From positions 151,177,947 to 151,241,946 of the forward strand of contig CM056573.1 of NCBI GenBank assembly GCA_029721435.1: a stretch of 64,000 nt of DNA, given 5' to 3'. This document shows, one piece after another, positions 27,140 through 39,530 of the stretch. Each line of letters opens with the position of its first letter. The stretch's first letter is position 1. The DNA comes from Gymnothorax reevesii. Lineage: Eukaryota > Chordata > Actinopteri > Anguilliformes > Muraenidae. The translations under genes and the position numbers were made by a program. The notes beneath the pieces are model-generated. The model did no database searches. It was not told where the DNA came from and worked only from the letters and a program-made list of their open reading frames with translations.

Positions 27140-29036
27140 GTGCATGAAGATACAGGGAGGTCCATAAGTATGGTGTATAAAGATACAGGGAGGTCCATAA
27201 GAATGGTGTATAAAGATACAGGGAGGTCCATAAGTATAGTGCATAAAGATACAGGGAGGTCCATTACTATAGTGTATAAAGATACAGGGAGGTCCATTAC
27301 TATAGTGTATAAAGATACAGGGAGGTCCATTACTATAGTGTATAAAGATACAGGGAGGTCCATAAGTATAGTGTATAAAGATACAGGGAGGTCTATAAGT
27401 ATAGTGTATAAAGATACAGGGAGGTCCATTTCTATAGTGTATAAAGATATAGGGAGGTCCATAAGTATAGTGTATAAAGATGCAAGGAGGTCCATAAGTA
27501 TAGTGTATAAAGATACAGGGAGGTCCATAAGTATAGTGCATAAAGATGCAGGGAGGTCCATAAGTATAGTGTATAAAGATACAGGGAGGTCCATTACTAT
27601 AGTGTATAAAGATACAGGGAGGTCCATAAGTATAGTGTATAAAGATACAGGGAGGTCCATTACTATAGTGTATAAAGATACAGGGAGGTCCATAAGTATA
27701 GTGTATAAAGATACAGGGAGGTCCATAAGTATAGTGCATAAAGATACAGGGAGGTCCATTACTATAGTGTATAAAGATGCAGGGAGGTCCATAAGTATAG
27801 TGTATAAATATACAGGGAGGTCCATTACTATAGTGTATAAAGATACAGGGAGGTCCATAAGTATAGTGTATAAAGATACAGGGAGGTCCATTACTATAGT
27901 GTATAAAGATACAGGGAGGTCCATAAGTATAGTGTATAAAGATACAGGGAGGTCCATTACTATAGTGTATAAAGATACAGGGAGGTCCATAAGTATAGTG
28001 TATAAAGATACAGGGAGGTCCATAAGTATAGTGTATAAAGATATAGGGAGGTCCATAAGTATAGTGTATAAAGATGCAAGGAGGTCCATAAGTATAGTGT
28101 ATAAAGATGCAAAGAGGTCCATAAGTATAGTGTATAAAGATACAGGGAGGTCCATAAGTATAGTGCATAAAGATGCAGGGAGGTCCATAAGTATAGTGTA
28201 TAAAGATACAGGGAGGTCCATTTCTATAGTGTATAAAGATACAGGGAGGTCCATAAGTATAGTGTATAAAGATACAGGGAGGTCCATAAGTATAGTGTAT
28301 AAAGATACAGGGAGGTCCATTACTATAGTGTATAAAGATACAGGGAGGTCCATAAGTATAGTGTATAAAGATACAGGGAGGTCCATAAGTATAGTGCATA
28401 AAGATACAGGGAGGTCCATTACTATAGTGTATAAAGATACAGGGAGGTCCATAAGTATAGTGTATAAAGATACAGGGAGGTCCATAAGTATAGTGCATAA
28501 AGATGCAGGGAGGTCCATAAGTATAGTGTATAAAGATACAGGGAGGTCCATTACTATAGTGTATAAAGATACAGGGAGGTCCATAAGTATAGTGTATAAA
28601 GATACAGGGAGGTCCATTACTATAGTGTATAAAGATACAGGGAGGTCCATAAGTATAGTGTATAAAGATACAGGGAGGTCCATAAGTATAGTGCATAAAG
28701 ATACAGGGAGGTCCATTACTATAGTGTATAAAGATACAGGGAGGTCCATAAGTATAGTGTATAAAGATACAGGGAGGTCCATAAGTATAGTGTATAAAGA
28801 TACAGGGAGGTCCATAAGTATAGTGTATAAAGATACAGGGAGGTCCATAAGTATAGTGTATAAAGATACAGGGAGGTCCATAAGTATAGTGTATAAAGAT
28901 ACAGGGAGGTCCATAAGTATAGTGTATAAAGATACAGGGAGGTCCATAAGTCTAGTGCATAAAGATACAGGGAGGTCCATAAGTATAGTGTATAAAGATA
29001 CAGGGAGGTCCATAAGTATAGTGCATAAAGATACTG
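27140..29036. repeat. 33-bp minisatellite, about 57 tandem copies
   Basis: The unit contains GGGAGGTCCATAAGTATAG followed by TGTATAAAGATACA. Copies differ at a few fixed positions: CATAAGTA or CATTACTA, GTGTAT or GTGCAT, GATACAG or GATGCAG or GATATAG. Blocks of variant order recur: the marker GTGCATAAAGATGCAGGG is found near 27538, 28165 and 28495, spaced 627 and 330 bp, exactly 19 and 10 units. This shows duplication of multi-unit blocks. Because 33 is divisible by three and the unit lacks stops in several frames, it yields long ORFs on both strands (26999-28696, 27133-29058, 27140-29083). These are not genes. Confidence 0.97.
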
Positions 29037-29124
29037 GGATATATACACATGTACACATATTCAGTGTGCCTCAAAATTACTAGCACCCCTGACTGGCAAC
29101 TTTTAAAAATTCTAAAAAAAAATA

Positions 29125-29684
29125 TATTCAGTACCGTGCAAAAGTCTTCAGCACCCTACTTAAAAAAAAAAATGTAATCTGGCTTTAGATGTTTACTTTT
29201 TCTCTTCCATGTTAGTGTTGCTGAAGATAAAAAGTATATTTAAAATTCCAATTGCTAATTTAAAATAGTTTTATAAATGAATGTTTGTATTTTATTGAAA
29301 ACAGTTGATATAGGTAATACAGTCTTGACAGAGCCCTGGTTCCAACATCGTCTTGGCTGTGTGCAATTACTAGGAAGGATTGACCACAATGAGACAGTCA
29401 GTTTGCAAAAAAAAAAAAAAGGTGGCAAGTTTTCCTCTGTGCTTGGAGCAAGCAAAAAGCCAATCATCTTTTAATAAAACTATCGCACAACAGGGCAGCG
29501 TCCCAAATTTTTAGGCAAGGCAAAGTCACACTAAACATTGGTTAGATATAGCTTTTAACAGTTTACAGCCCTGTATAGTACATTTCTCAGGTATTAGAGA
29601 CTTGTAATTTCATGATTTTTGCAAGCATATTTGCACGATGAAATTACTTTAAATGTGCCTAAGACTTCTGCACAGTACTGTATA
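29125..29684. mobile_element. Short TIR element nested in the left end of the Tc1-like element
   Basis: The left end (CAGTACCGTGCAAAAGTCTT, from 29129) and the inverse of the right end (CAGTACTGTGCAGAAGTCTT, near 29683) form imperfect terminal inverted repeats of about 30 bp next to TA dinucleotides. This suits a non-autonomous Tc1/mariner-type element of about 560 bp. It contains poly-A runs and no transposase. It separates the outer and inner direct repeats of the host element, so it arrived later. Confidence 0.8.
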
Positions 29685-30140
29685 CTTATCGAGCAACTCT
29701 AAATAACAACATGTAAGAAACACGGTATGATATTAATGTTCCAATAGAACCAACCAGAATCATTACTGACTTCATAAAAAATCAATTTCCTCCAAATCAA
29801 GGTTTCACAATTAATGGCACCCTTAAAGATTATTGTAAACATCTACCAAAATTAAACAAGATATTAAATTCCACTTGTTTAAGTTTTATCCGCGTTTGTA
29901 GGAATTATATTTAGCCATTACATCACTTCTTGTTTCACTAGGGTATAAAAATTACGAAACACACATGCAATATCCCTTTGTCATCCAACACCCTGAATAA
30001 AACAAAACAACCGCCAGTTCAAAAAAGGCAGATGGTCCTGGACCTTCATAAATCTGGACATGGCTACAAGAAGATTCACAGACAAGTGAACACGCCACTG
30101 AGCACTGTCAGGGCAGTTATTGAAAACTTCAAAAGATATA

Positions 30141-30157
30141 GAACTGTTGCAAAACTC
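30141..30157 (+). repeat. Left target site duplication of SINE copy 1
   Basis: These 17 bp match 30651-30667 with a single T/C difference and are part of the interrupted transposase frame. Confidence 0.9.
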
Positions 30158-30650
30158 GAGCTGCCGGATAGCTCACTCGGTTAAGGCACAGCGCTGCAGT
30201 GCAGAGGTGACTATCACGTTGCGAGTTGGAGCCCCGGTCGTACCCACCGGCAGGGGGTCGGCAGCTTTTTCAGAGTAGCGCACAATTGACCATCGCGCTA
30301 CAGGGTTTCAAATTGGGAAGGGACTGCCGGATTTGGGATACCAAAATCAGCTTTGTTCGTTGCTCCAGCACCTCCTGTTGGCCAGACGGGCGCTCGTCAG
30401 GAAGACTCTGGGTTTGTTCATGTCCGGGTATCCTCCGCCCTCGTTCTGAACTTGTGAAGATTCAACCAATGAGTGTATAAGAAGCAGTGGCTGACGGGCA
30501 CGTGCTTCGGAGGAGAGCCGTGAACTGTCCTCACTATCCCGTGTTGGCAGCAAAGGGTCGCATACGAGCAAGCTTTGTACATAGTTCACAAATTGGGCAT
30601 TCCAGATTCGAGTGGGATTGGAGATGCCAAATTTTTTAGAAAAAAAAAAA
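30158..30650 (+). mobile_element. tRNA-derived SINE, copy 1, inserted in the Tc1 transposase
   Basis: The head carries a pol III A-box-like TAGCTCACTCGG and a B-box-like region (AGTTGGAGCCCCGG), followed by a body of about 400 bp and a terminal GATTGGAGATGCCAAATTTT plus poly-A. It is flanked by GAACTGTTGCAAAACTC (30141-30157) and GAACTGTCGCAAAACTC (30651-30667), a 17-bp duplication with one mismatch, the signature of LINE-mediated retroposition. The same body occurs at 51100-51594 and 59620-60091. At about 490 bp it is long for a SINE. Confidence 0.92.
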
Positions 30651-30667
30651 GAACTGTCGCAAAACTC
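30651..30667 (+). repeat. Right target site duplication of SINE copy 1
   Basis: It directly follows the poly-A tail and repeats 30141-30157. Confidence 0.9.
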
Positions 30668-30962
30668 CCCAGGATACTTCGGAGGATGGTAAGAGAAGCG
30701 GCAAAATCCCCAAGAATCACTGTGAAGGCATTGCAGGCCTTGGTGATATATTGGGGTCAGCAGGTTTCAAAAAGCACCATTAGGCACCACCTCCACAACC
30801 ACAAGCTCTTTGGAAGGTTTGCCAGAATAAAGCCTTTACTAACCAGAAGACACAGATGCAAGCACTTGGAGTTTGCCGAATGTCATTTAAATTATGACTG
30901 GAGCAAACTGCTTCAGCAACTGCTTCAGTCAGATGGAACCAAAATTGCATGTCTAGTTCTGA

Positions 30963-31172
<210 letters not shown>

Positions 31173-31425
31173 TAATTGAAAACCATGTGGGCAGAGTTAA
31201 ATAGGGCAGTTGATAAACGCAAACCCAAGAATGTGAAGGATCTTGAAAAGATCGGCTATGAGGAATGGTCCAAAAGCCAGCCAAATGTGTGCCTTAAACT
31301 TATCAAAGATTACAGGAAAAGACTCCATGCTGTAATCCTTGCCAGAAGTGGTTGCACTAAGTTCTAAATGAATGGTGCCAATAATTATGAAGCCTTGATT
31401 TTGTTGAAATTTATTTTGTACAAAA

Positions 31426-34400
31426 TATTTAAAAAATTGGAATTCTGTATTGGCCGTGTGCATGGATATGTTGTGCACGTAGACGGCCTCGAACAGTGCT
31501 TGCGTTCACCCTCAGATGTCGTAGCACCCTCGTCTCATGATCAGTTTGGGTTGCTGTCCGGAATCTGTCATGTAGGGGCTGTGGCCAGATGTGGCGCTCT
31601 TGAGCTACTGTAGTCATTTGTGGCTGCGCTAAGTGGGGTCAGTCAGCGACAGTGACTGTTTTCCATTCTCAGACAGACACTGATAGTTGACTGGTGACAA
31701 TGCAGAGGACGCACAGGTAAACGCACGGGTTAGGTATGTACTGTATTTGCTGTGAATTAAAGAGTCGATTTCTATTGGTTTCCCAGTGAGATACGAGTAA
31801 TAATAAAGAAAAGCGCGTGGTCTTGTAATCCGGCTGACACGCACCACATGGACATTGTTGATGCGGTTTTTGCGCATTGTCCTGTTTTCAATCATCATAC
31901 TATGCATGTCAAATTCAGATCATTTATCATTTTTTTCATCTAACTGATGACAGATATGAGTTCCCTCAGTGCTCATTGGGGTGTTTCCTTCCATAGTGTG
32001 ACACGACAGACGCTTGCTCTCGGAACTGCCATGGACCCTGCAACAACAGCTGCAAATCCGGTTTAGTTTTTGCTGGTATGACACCACACGGTCACGTGAT
32101 CACATAGCTCATTACTTTTTGAAACTGTCACCAGCGCATTTGCAAGGCTTATTTTAAATGCCCATAAAATCATTTATTCATCGGATTTAAAGAGCAAACT
32201 TTGTTTTTATGTTATCAGTGTAATGTATGTGAAGCTCAGTAAGCACCAAAAGCATTTATTAACATTTTATTTCGCAAATCCTTAAAGTGACATCTGGACT
32301 GGACCACACTTTTTATAGAGTAACTTTCTCAGGGGGATTTTTGCGTCAGAAATGCGTGTGATTAACCGATACAAATCTGTCTTTAAATACTGTATTTCCA
32401 TCCAAAAATGCAGCATAAGCTGCATGGCATTGACCATTCTCTGTCCTTTGTCCTCTCCCCCTCTCTCTCTCTCTTCAATCTCCGACTCTCTCACACAAGC
32501 AGACTCATAAACATTTTGCTTTTAAATCTCAGGGGACATTCCCTGAGAAAAAAATGTGTTTGTTTTTCCATTACCATGGCCTGCCTGAGATTTCATGGCA
32601 GGCAAATATAGCCAATATCATCCAGAGGGCTTCGGATCACTTCCCTAAACAGCGAAACAGAGGCAGAACAGCAATGGCTGCAGGCAGCAGTACAGACAAT
32701 AAACGTGAGCCAACAGCTCCAGCTCGAACAGAACTCGGACACGGGCCGATTTAAGGGTGGAGGCAGGCAGTGGCAGACCCGCAGCCATCTGCAAATTGCC
32801 ATTTTAATAGAAACGCGTTCCGACTGCCACACACACGCGCGCTGCTGTCACAGCAGCGCCTGTGGCGACCGTTTTGGTATTCATGATATTCATGTGTAAT
32901 GTAGTCATGTGGAATACAGGGAATATGGGATTCCACCATGATTGGCTCTTCTTTAATGGAAAAATATGGAAACTGATGTAGGCCTTTTATACAACACCGT
33001 TCATTTGCCAGAGGAAGCTGACAGTATGTGATCATATACTTGCTGTCTGGTTTACTGTGTACAATGATTCGTTTTGGCAGGAAGAAGTAGTGCTGGCACA
33101 ACTCCATTATGTGAAAGGGAGGGACGGGGGAAGAGTGTTCGGCGAAAAAGGGAACATCATAATAGAAAAGGTAGATTTTTTATTCCCTCACTCCATTTAA
33201 CTTGCCAGGCTAGCATTTGGCTACAATCAGAAGGAGAAGGCTGATCAGCCGCTGCTGATTACTTCCAGCAGGTGTTTAATGAGAGATGGGAATAATTGAA
33301 TGAATTATGCATACGAGGCGGAGTCAGACCCGGCAGTCTGTGAGGGTTTATCTGGGAGCGCATTCACGAGTTTGAGGCACCGGCGGGACGACGGGTCGAC
33401 TCAGGGGGCAGGCACGCACAGCTGTCCGTGTGCTTCAAAGCCACATCGCGCTACGCGTTCACAGTTAAGCCAGACTCTCTTTGATGGAAGGCAGCCGCAC
33501 TGGCTGGCAGCCTGAATCACAGACACTGCCACTAACGTAGCTCTAAATGCAGCTATCTTTTCTGCCAGCGCACCAGACCGCTACAGTGGCTTTATTTTAG
33601 TGTATGCCATAAGGGCTGAGATAAAAACACTTCATCAGAGAGAAAGGAGAGGATGAGTGAGAAACAGAGGGCAGGAGAGACAGTGGTAGGGTGAAAATTA
33701 AAACAGATAGAGCCAGAGTCTAAGCGGGAAAGTAAAAAAAACTTGAAAAGCCAGGAGAGTGGGTGTTCTAGAGAGAAGAGGAACATGAACGGAAGTCAAA
33801 GCTACTGGCTGTATACTGCAATATTTGCAATATATACATACATTCACTATTCTTTAAGAGTGAAGAAGGTACAAAAAAATGATGCGAGAGGAGAAGAGAA
33901 TGAATAACACTTTCCATACTATCAGAAAACTGTGGGCAGCCTACCACAGAGATAGCTCCAGCCTCACACTGCAGGTAGTCTGTAGGCTGCATACCAGAGC
34001 ATTGACTGGGTGCTCAGGGGACTGGGGCTGCTATAGGTATGAGTCTATATACTGGCAAAATTCTTTTGTTTGGTCGTCCCAGTGACATGCCTTCTGAATG
34101 GTTGATTCGTCATTCTTTCACAGGAATACCCCTATATGAACCTATCGTAAGTTGTTTGACATGGTCTTTGCTGTTCGTTCAACACCGCATTAGGTATGTG
34201 TCATAGGAAAGGTAATAAGCAAGCTCGTCTGTCTGCCTCACAGTGGCAGTTACTTGCATTGCACTTAAAATAATTGCAATTCAGTTAATCACCCAGCTCT
34301 AGTTTGACAGACCCTGGATTTATGCATAGATACGTCACTGAGGTTACCCATAATAACGGTAGATGCGCATTTATATGGCCGTGGTATTCTACCTTATCAG

Positions 34401-36649
34401 CTAGCAGCGCATATATGCGGCAGTGGGATTTCGCCGCATGGCGAATACAACGCATATATGCGTCTGTAGTATGGATAGTGTTAAGCTCGCAAATGAGTGA
34501 GACAGAGTGAGTGAGAGCGCAAGCAAGAGAGATGCGTCCGAGAATGGCCCGTGGAATTTGACTGGAGGAGGGAGTGAAGAGGGAGGGGTCGTTAGGATGA
34601 ATAGAGATTACATCGAACATAAATACTACTTACCAAGGAGGGTTAGACACCCACAAACTTTGCGGCCTTCCCCCACCAGAAAGCACACCTGGTGATAAGA
34701 GTCCACAGGCGTGTCAATATCCAAGATCCTTAGAGTGAAACCCAGCACAAAGATAATACAAGTCTCAGGTTCCATCAGAACACACAGCTTCTGCCACTGC
34801 AGCTGTCATGGGCAGTGTTACACAACAATGTGCCACTGAATGTGCAGTCAAAACTGCAACTCTTCCTCCGGCCATCATGGTATTCAATGTATTTCTGATA
34901 TAGTTTGAAAACTGCTTTGAACATAAATGTTTTTACTTTGAATGCAGCACATGAAACTGCAAGCTCGCGCATGTACATGAATTCAACCCGCAGCACTTTC
35001 CTTGTGATAAGTATATAATAACAAATCCCCACTAAAAGAAGACCACAGAGAAAAGAGTAATGGAATGGAATGAAGAGGAAGAGAGGAGCAGGGGGAAGAG
35101 GGGAGAGGGAGTGTGAGAAAAGTGGCATTTTTTTGGGGGAGGTGGGTGGGATGGTGTATGGTAAAAAGCTGAGGAATGCATGGCAGATTTAGGATCAGGG
35201 GAGCAAAAGACTAGCACTGAGAGGAAAGATAAGGAGGCAGGGGAGAGGTGTAGATGGTAAACTGGACGGAGGGAAATAAGCAGTGATGGGGAACGGAGAT
35301 GGAGGCGGGAAAAAAAAAAGATATGATACATTTTAGGTCAGACAAGCAAGGTCAGGTAAGGTATGGTATGGCCTGGGGATATGAAGGAAAAATGAAGGAG
35401 GGGAGAAGGGAGTGAGGACTTAAAATCATTAATTACAATAACAAGCAGGCAGAGATATAAAAATATATAGTTTTGTGTATATGAATGCGTGAGTGTGTGT
35501 GTGTAACTGGAGCCTAAGTACTGGAGAGTTGGAGAGACAGTAAGAGCATTAGTAGCATATCAGCAAGACAAACAGGGCAAATACACCTAAGCCATTAGCC
35601 CATACACTAATGGACCAGCATACATTTTAGCAAATCCCCAGTCTCCGCTTATCAACAGCATTCCAAATGAAACCATTTCTAATCCCCATCCCTCCCTTGG
35701 CTCCAGGGGGATGGACACAGAGAGGGCCAGGGTGCTGGTTTCACCACAAAAAAAATCGAGAACCATCTTCCCCTTGCACTATGTCAGAGCTGTAAATATA
35801 GAGCTAAGCCAGTTCAAGTACATCTGAGCAATGACTGGATAATAGCTTATCACGTGACAGGCAGTGCCATGTTGTTACCCTGCACACAGAGAACGTCAAA
35901 TGCATTCGCAGCACTTGCCCTTTACATGTAGATCAAGTACACCTCTGAAAGTCATTTTTTTTGTACTAATAGCAATTGCACTATGTTTTGTTAATTTTCT
36001 ATTTTTTAATAAATGAATGGACGAACATGGCAAAAAGATTACATTAAATCAATCATGTTTAATACGCCTTTTCATACTGGGAGTTATAGCGCTTCAGAGA
36101 TGGCCCTGAAGGCCTCTAAATCCCAATATGAAAGGGTCATGAGACCGGCCTAAAATTTTAGATCGCTCTAAATTTAGAGTATTCCTGGAGGTGGTCCAAG
36201 GCCGCTTCAGAAGCGGTTCACTGGCAGTTTGAAACGTCACAGAGTTTATAGAGCACTGGAAATTCAGTGGCCTGTAAACTGGACTGTCCAAGGTGAGCTG
36301 CAGGCTCTGCAAATATCAATATGTAGGCGATCTCCAATGTTAGGCGATGTTCAATTAATCAAGGAAAGATGAGTGCTGTTATATTTTCATGTAACGTTCG
36401 AAGAAAGGTTGAATGTCACGCAGATATCTCATGCTCACAAATTTGAGGTCCTACAGATCCCATAAATGTCAGCGTAGTATTATCTGGAAAATGTAAAAAT
36501 AGCGTTGGCTTCTGGTTGGCAGTCTATTCAAGACAATGGAATGATTAATTAGCTAGCAAGCATACCAACCCTTTTCACCATTAAATTGATAAATTCAAGT
36601 GTTTACAATAACAATTTAATGTATGACACATTTCTTTACTGGCCAGCGG
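31426..36649. other. Intergenic region, mostly unique
   Basis: After the truncated end of the Tc1-like element I see no defined repeat. 32540-32640 has a small inverted motif (GCCTGCC and GGCAGGC), and 32760-33330 has unique segments with TAATTGAATGAATTATGCAT-like cores. 33630-33790 and 35030-35420 are purine-rich. No exon is recognised. Confidence 0.5.
36068..36140. repeat. Short inverted repeat
   Basis: CCTTTTCATACTGGGA and the inverse of TCCCAATATGAAAGGG bound about 73 bp. It is followed by an AT-rich palindrome (AAATTTTAGATCGCTCTAAATTTAGAG). Possibly part of a small MITE. Confidence 0.5.
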
Positions 36650-37098
36650 GCAAACCCCTATTCAATCTGCTCCAGCTGTGTGGCTGAAGCTAAGCAGGTG
36701 TGGGCTTGGTTAGTACTTGGATGGGATACCACCTGGGAAAAGTTTCTGTTGGAAGAGGTGTTGTTGGGCCAACAAGTTGCCATCTTCCCTCTGGTGGAAT
36801 GATCCCCAGTGCAGTGATGGGGACACTGTACTGAAGGAGACACCTTCTTTCAAATGAGACATTAAACCGAGGTCCTGACTCATTAAAGATGACACCCTTC
36901 GATAAGAGTAGGGAGTACCCCGGTGTAATCGCTAAATTCCCAACATGGCTCTTTCATCCTGCTACCTATTTATCCCCTGATCTAATTGGCTGTGCAATTT
37001 GTCCTCTCCCTCTCCACCTCAACGCCCAGGGCTCCCTTGAAAAAGAAATTTCAATGTCAATGGGACTTCCCTGGTTAAATAAAGGTTAAATAAATTTT
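36650..37098 (+). mobile_element. 5S rRNA-derived SINE (SINE3 type)
   Basis: The segment 36685-36739 (AAGCTAAGCAG, then CTTGGTTAGTACTTGGATGG and CCTGGGAA) matches the internal control region in the 3' half of vertebrate 5S rRNA. The first half of the 5S unit is strongly degraded. The body carries a conserved central region (CTATTTATCCCCTGATCTAA), and the 3' end is CCCTGGTTAAATAAAGGTTA, a tail type shared with a partner LINE. The absence of the whole 5S sequence and the attached body rule out a functional 5S gene. Confidence 0.88.
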
Positions 37099-38022
37099 AA
37101 AAATACTGGCCAAAAGCATTAGCATGCTTGCTAGCAAATAATTTATCCCATTGACTAGAATAGACCATCAACTAAAAGCAAACCCCAGCGATGGTGAACG
37201 TTTACAGCGCAATTGGCTTTGCCAACATACTGACATTTACCAGTGAATGGAATCTGTGCAATCACAATGCAAGAAAGCTGTATTACACGTGTGATGCCAA
37301 ACCTGTGTCTAATGGGTTGTATCATGCCGATTTTTAATAAGTTATGGGAGAGTAGCGAGAAAAGCTTTTGCACACCGGTAAGCTGACAGGTGTGTGAAAG
37401 TAAGGCTAACTAAGGACTAACGTAATGAAAAAAGACTCCCGCACACGGTCTTCTCTCTTGCAATAAATGTATTAGTCGACGTTCCAGTCAACCGACCTTC
37501 CTCAAGACAACAAATCTTTCGTTTCAATAATTTATGGGATATATGCTGTATATCGTAACCACATATTTGTGTATGTATAACCTTTTTAAATTTTGCACAC
37601 ATTGCACATATGAGGGGGTGATAGTTACCGTGGCAACTTCAATGGTGTCCCACGCGCCCTGGGTGGTCACGAAGAGCAGCAAGAAATGACTTAGGTCAGA
37701 TACTGTTAGAGCACTTCAAAAGTGGCCAACATTTCTTGGCATGCAGGAAAGTGGTACAAGTCCTGGAAAAAAATTTAAATAAACAAACAAATAAATATAT
37801 AAACAAAAAAACAAATAAATCTGTGTGATATTAAAGTAAAAAGCAACAGATCCAAAAAATATTGTTAATAGTTCACATATTTAAAGAATCTTAAATGCCT
37901 TAGAGTACTTGAAGTACTTGGTTGGCTCTTTGTTTCAATATAGAGGAGAGCCAAGTCTAAAGTAATATTTTTCAGTCGAATTTAAGACCTTTGAGCAAGA
38001 GGTACGCAAGTCACTAAATAAT

Positions 38023-38122
38023 ACTTTTGTGATTTTGGGGGTCAAAGTTTTCAAAATATATTGCAGATATACATGTTTCTGCAACATGTTTTGAAAACTT
38101 TGACCCCAAAAATCACAAAAGT
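38023..38122. repeat. 100-bp hairpin-forming inverted repeat
   Basis: ACTTTTGTGATTTTGGGGGT and the stretch to TTGCAG (38023-38066) are the inverse of CTGCAACATGTTTTGAAAAC through CACAAAAGTG (38079-38122) with few mismatches and a loop of about 12 bp. Weaker inverted similarity continues outward (AAGACCTTTGAGCAAGAGGT and TTCTTCTTGCACATAGGTCT), so the hairpin may be the core of a longer decayed element, perhaps joined to the fragment ending at 38608. Confidence 0.75.
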
Positions 38123-38399
38123 GTTCGTTGTTGACTCAGGTTCTTCTTGCACATAGGTCTTCAACTTAAGTACATACAGTTTCAGACATAATCTTACTTC
38201 TTTGTTTCCAGCATCCTACATGTGCCCTCTATCAAATACGATTGTTTTTACAGAAAAATTTAACACCTCGGCTATAATTTGATCTTGACGGGAAAATGCG
38301 TAATGTTTCTTTTGCCACTGCTGGTTTTAACACTGCTCAGAGAATTTTCTTGAGTTTCTGGGCTATGATTTCTAGAATTAGACATAGCTCTTTAAATCT

Positions 38400-38608
38400 T
38401 CAAATGTATTGTTTAGGGATTGTGAGCACCACATGGCATATGCTATTTTGCTCCATTATATTTGAGAGAAGGCAGACATCTGCATGAAAGTTTCTCCAAA
38501 ATTCAGTAACTCCTAAACAATCTCGATGGATAAACAGCACTACAGAAAAGTACTATAGACAAGAGGAAAAATGTGCATTTTTGATTTTGGGTTGAACTGT
38601 CCCTTTAA
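38400..38608. mobile_element. Second copy (right part) of the TTAA-ended element
   Basis: The sequence parallels 7440-7555 plus 9022-9095, including GAGAAGGCAGACATCT, then AATTCAGTAACTCC, and ends GAACTGTCCCTTTAA. This copy lacks the foldback insertion and so shows the empty-site arrangement. The left limit is not clear; the hairpin at 38023-38122 may belong to the same element. Confidence 0.65.
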
Positions 38609-39530
38609 GTCTGGCCAAATACTTATACTGACAGGTTCACAAAAAAAAGTAAAAAAAATTCAATAAAATAAAATTACCACCTCATGGTTGTATGCATCCA
38701 CCAACCAGTCAAGTTGCAATTTACATCTGTCTCTGTTCAGACTCATATATGAGTTATTCAACTCATGCTGTCTTCACTTAGAGAGTATTTTTACACAGGA
38801 TTACAGAGGACTGATAGCTTTATCACATGGTGCAATAAAGTCACCTCTTACTCAACCTGAGCAAAACCAACAAGAATCTAAAGTTTGTGAACAAACTTTA
38901 AGGAGCACGAAGCTTTCACCCCATGCAGTTTTTGACCCAGTTCTGTCCTACTGGACTAGTTTGTTTTTAAAATTTGAAGCAAGTTTTTGATTGTTATATT
39001 TACTTATATGAATATATAAATTTTCCAGAATGACAAAGAGATTAATGATGTAGCATCATTTTTGATAATATCGCCAGCAGGGGTGTGTTTAGGGTTAGGC
39101 TATTGGGCTAGCCCTGTGTTTTTTTTCTTCAGTCCTGAGTCTTTTTTCACTGCCGAAATACTTACGACAAATATGACCTTTGCACTCATACAACCACTGA
39201 ACCCTTAGCCAATATTGCCATCTATAATATATTTGAGGTCGATGTGTCTGTCTGTGTGTGTGCGTGTCTGTGTGTGTGTATGTACACGTATTTCTCCTAC
39301 ACTTCCCATCCAATTATCACCAAATTTGGTGCGAATATCCACTTGGACACCAGGAAGGACTTGACGTCACCCGATTTTTGAAAAACGGTCATGCACGCAA
39401 TTTCACTCCCGGTAGCGGGTAAACTTATATAACTCGATGCGCGTAGCAATATCCGGTAGCACCACTAGGAGCCGCAGTGTCCTTACGAACATGCATTGAG
39501 ATAACCTGCGAGCAGGCTACTGTTTGCGAT

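Larger units (their letters stand above)
37099..39530. other. Intergenic region with element fragments
   Basis: It contains the hairpin 38023-38122, the TTAA-element fragment ending at 38608, a TG-rich stretch (39238-39282) and a CACCAAATTTGGTGCGAATA phrase shared with the MITE at 54967. The rest is unassigned. Confidence 0.5.

Noticed and set aside
27140..29036. CRISPR-like array
   Set aside because: Units are directly tandem without spacers, the context is vertebrate, and no cas genes exist.
26999..29083. Three ORFs of 565-647 aa on both strands
   Set aside because: All are read-through of the 33-bp tandem array. The period is a multiple of three and the unit lacks stops; variants are shared between strands and show no codon bias.
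30160..30240. tRNA gene
   Set aside because: A- and B-box-like motifs are present, but no cloverleaf can be formed and the sequence continues into a SINE body with poly-A.
36685..36739. 5S rRNA gene
   Set aside because: Only the internal region matches. The 5' third is degraded and the sequence continues into a SINE body and tail.
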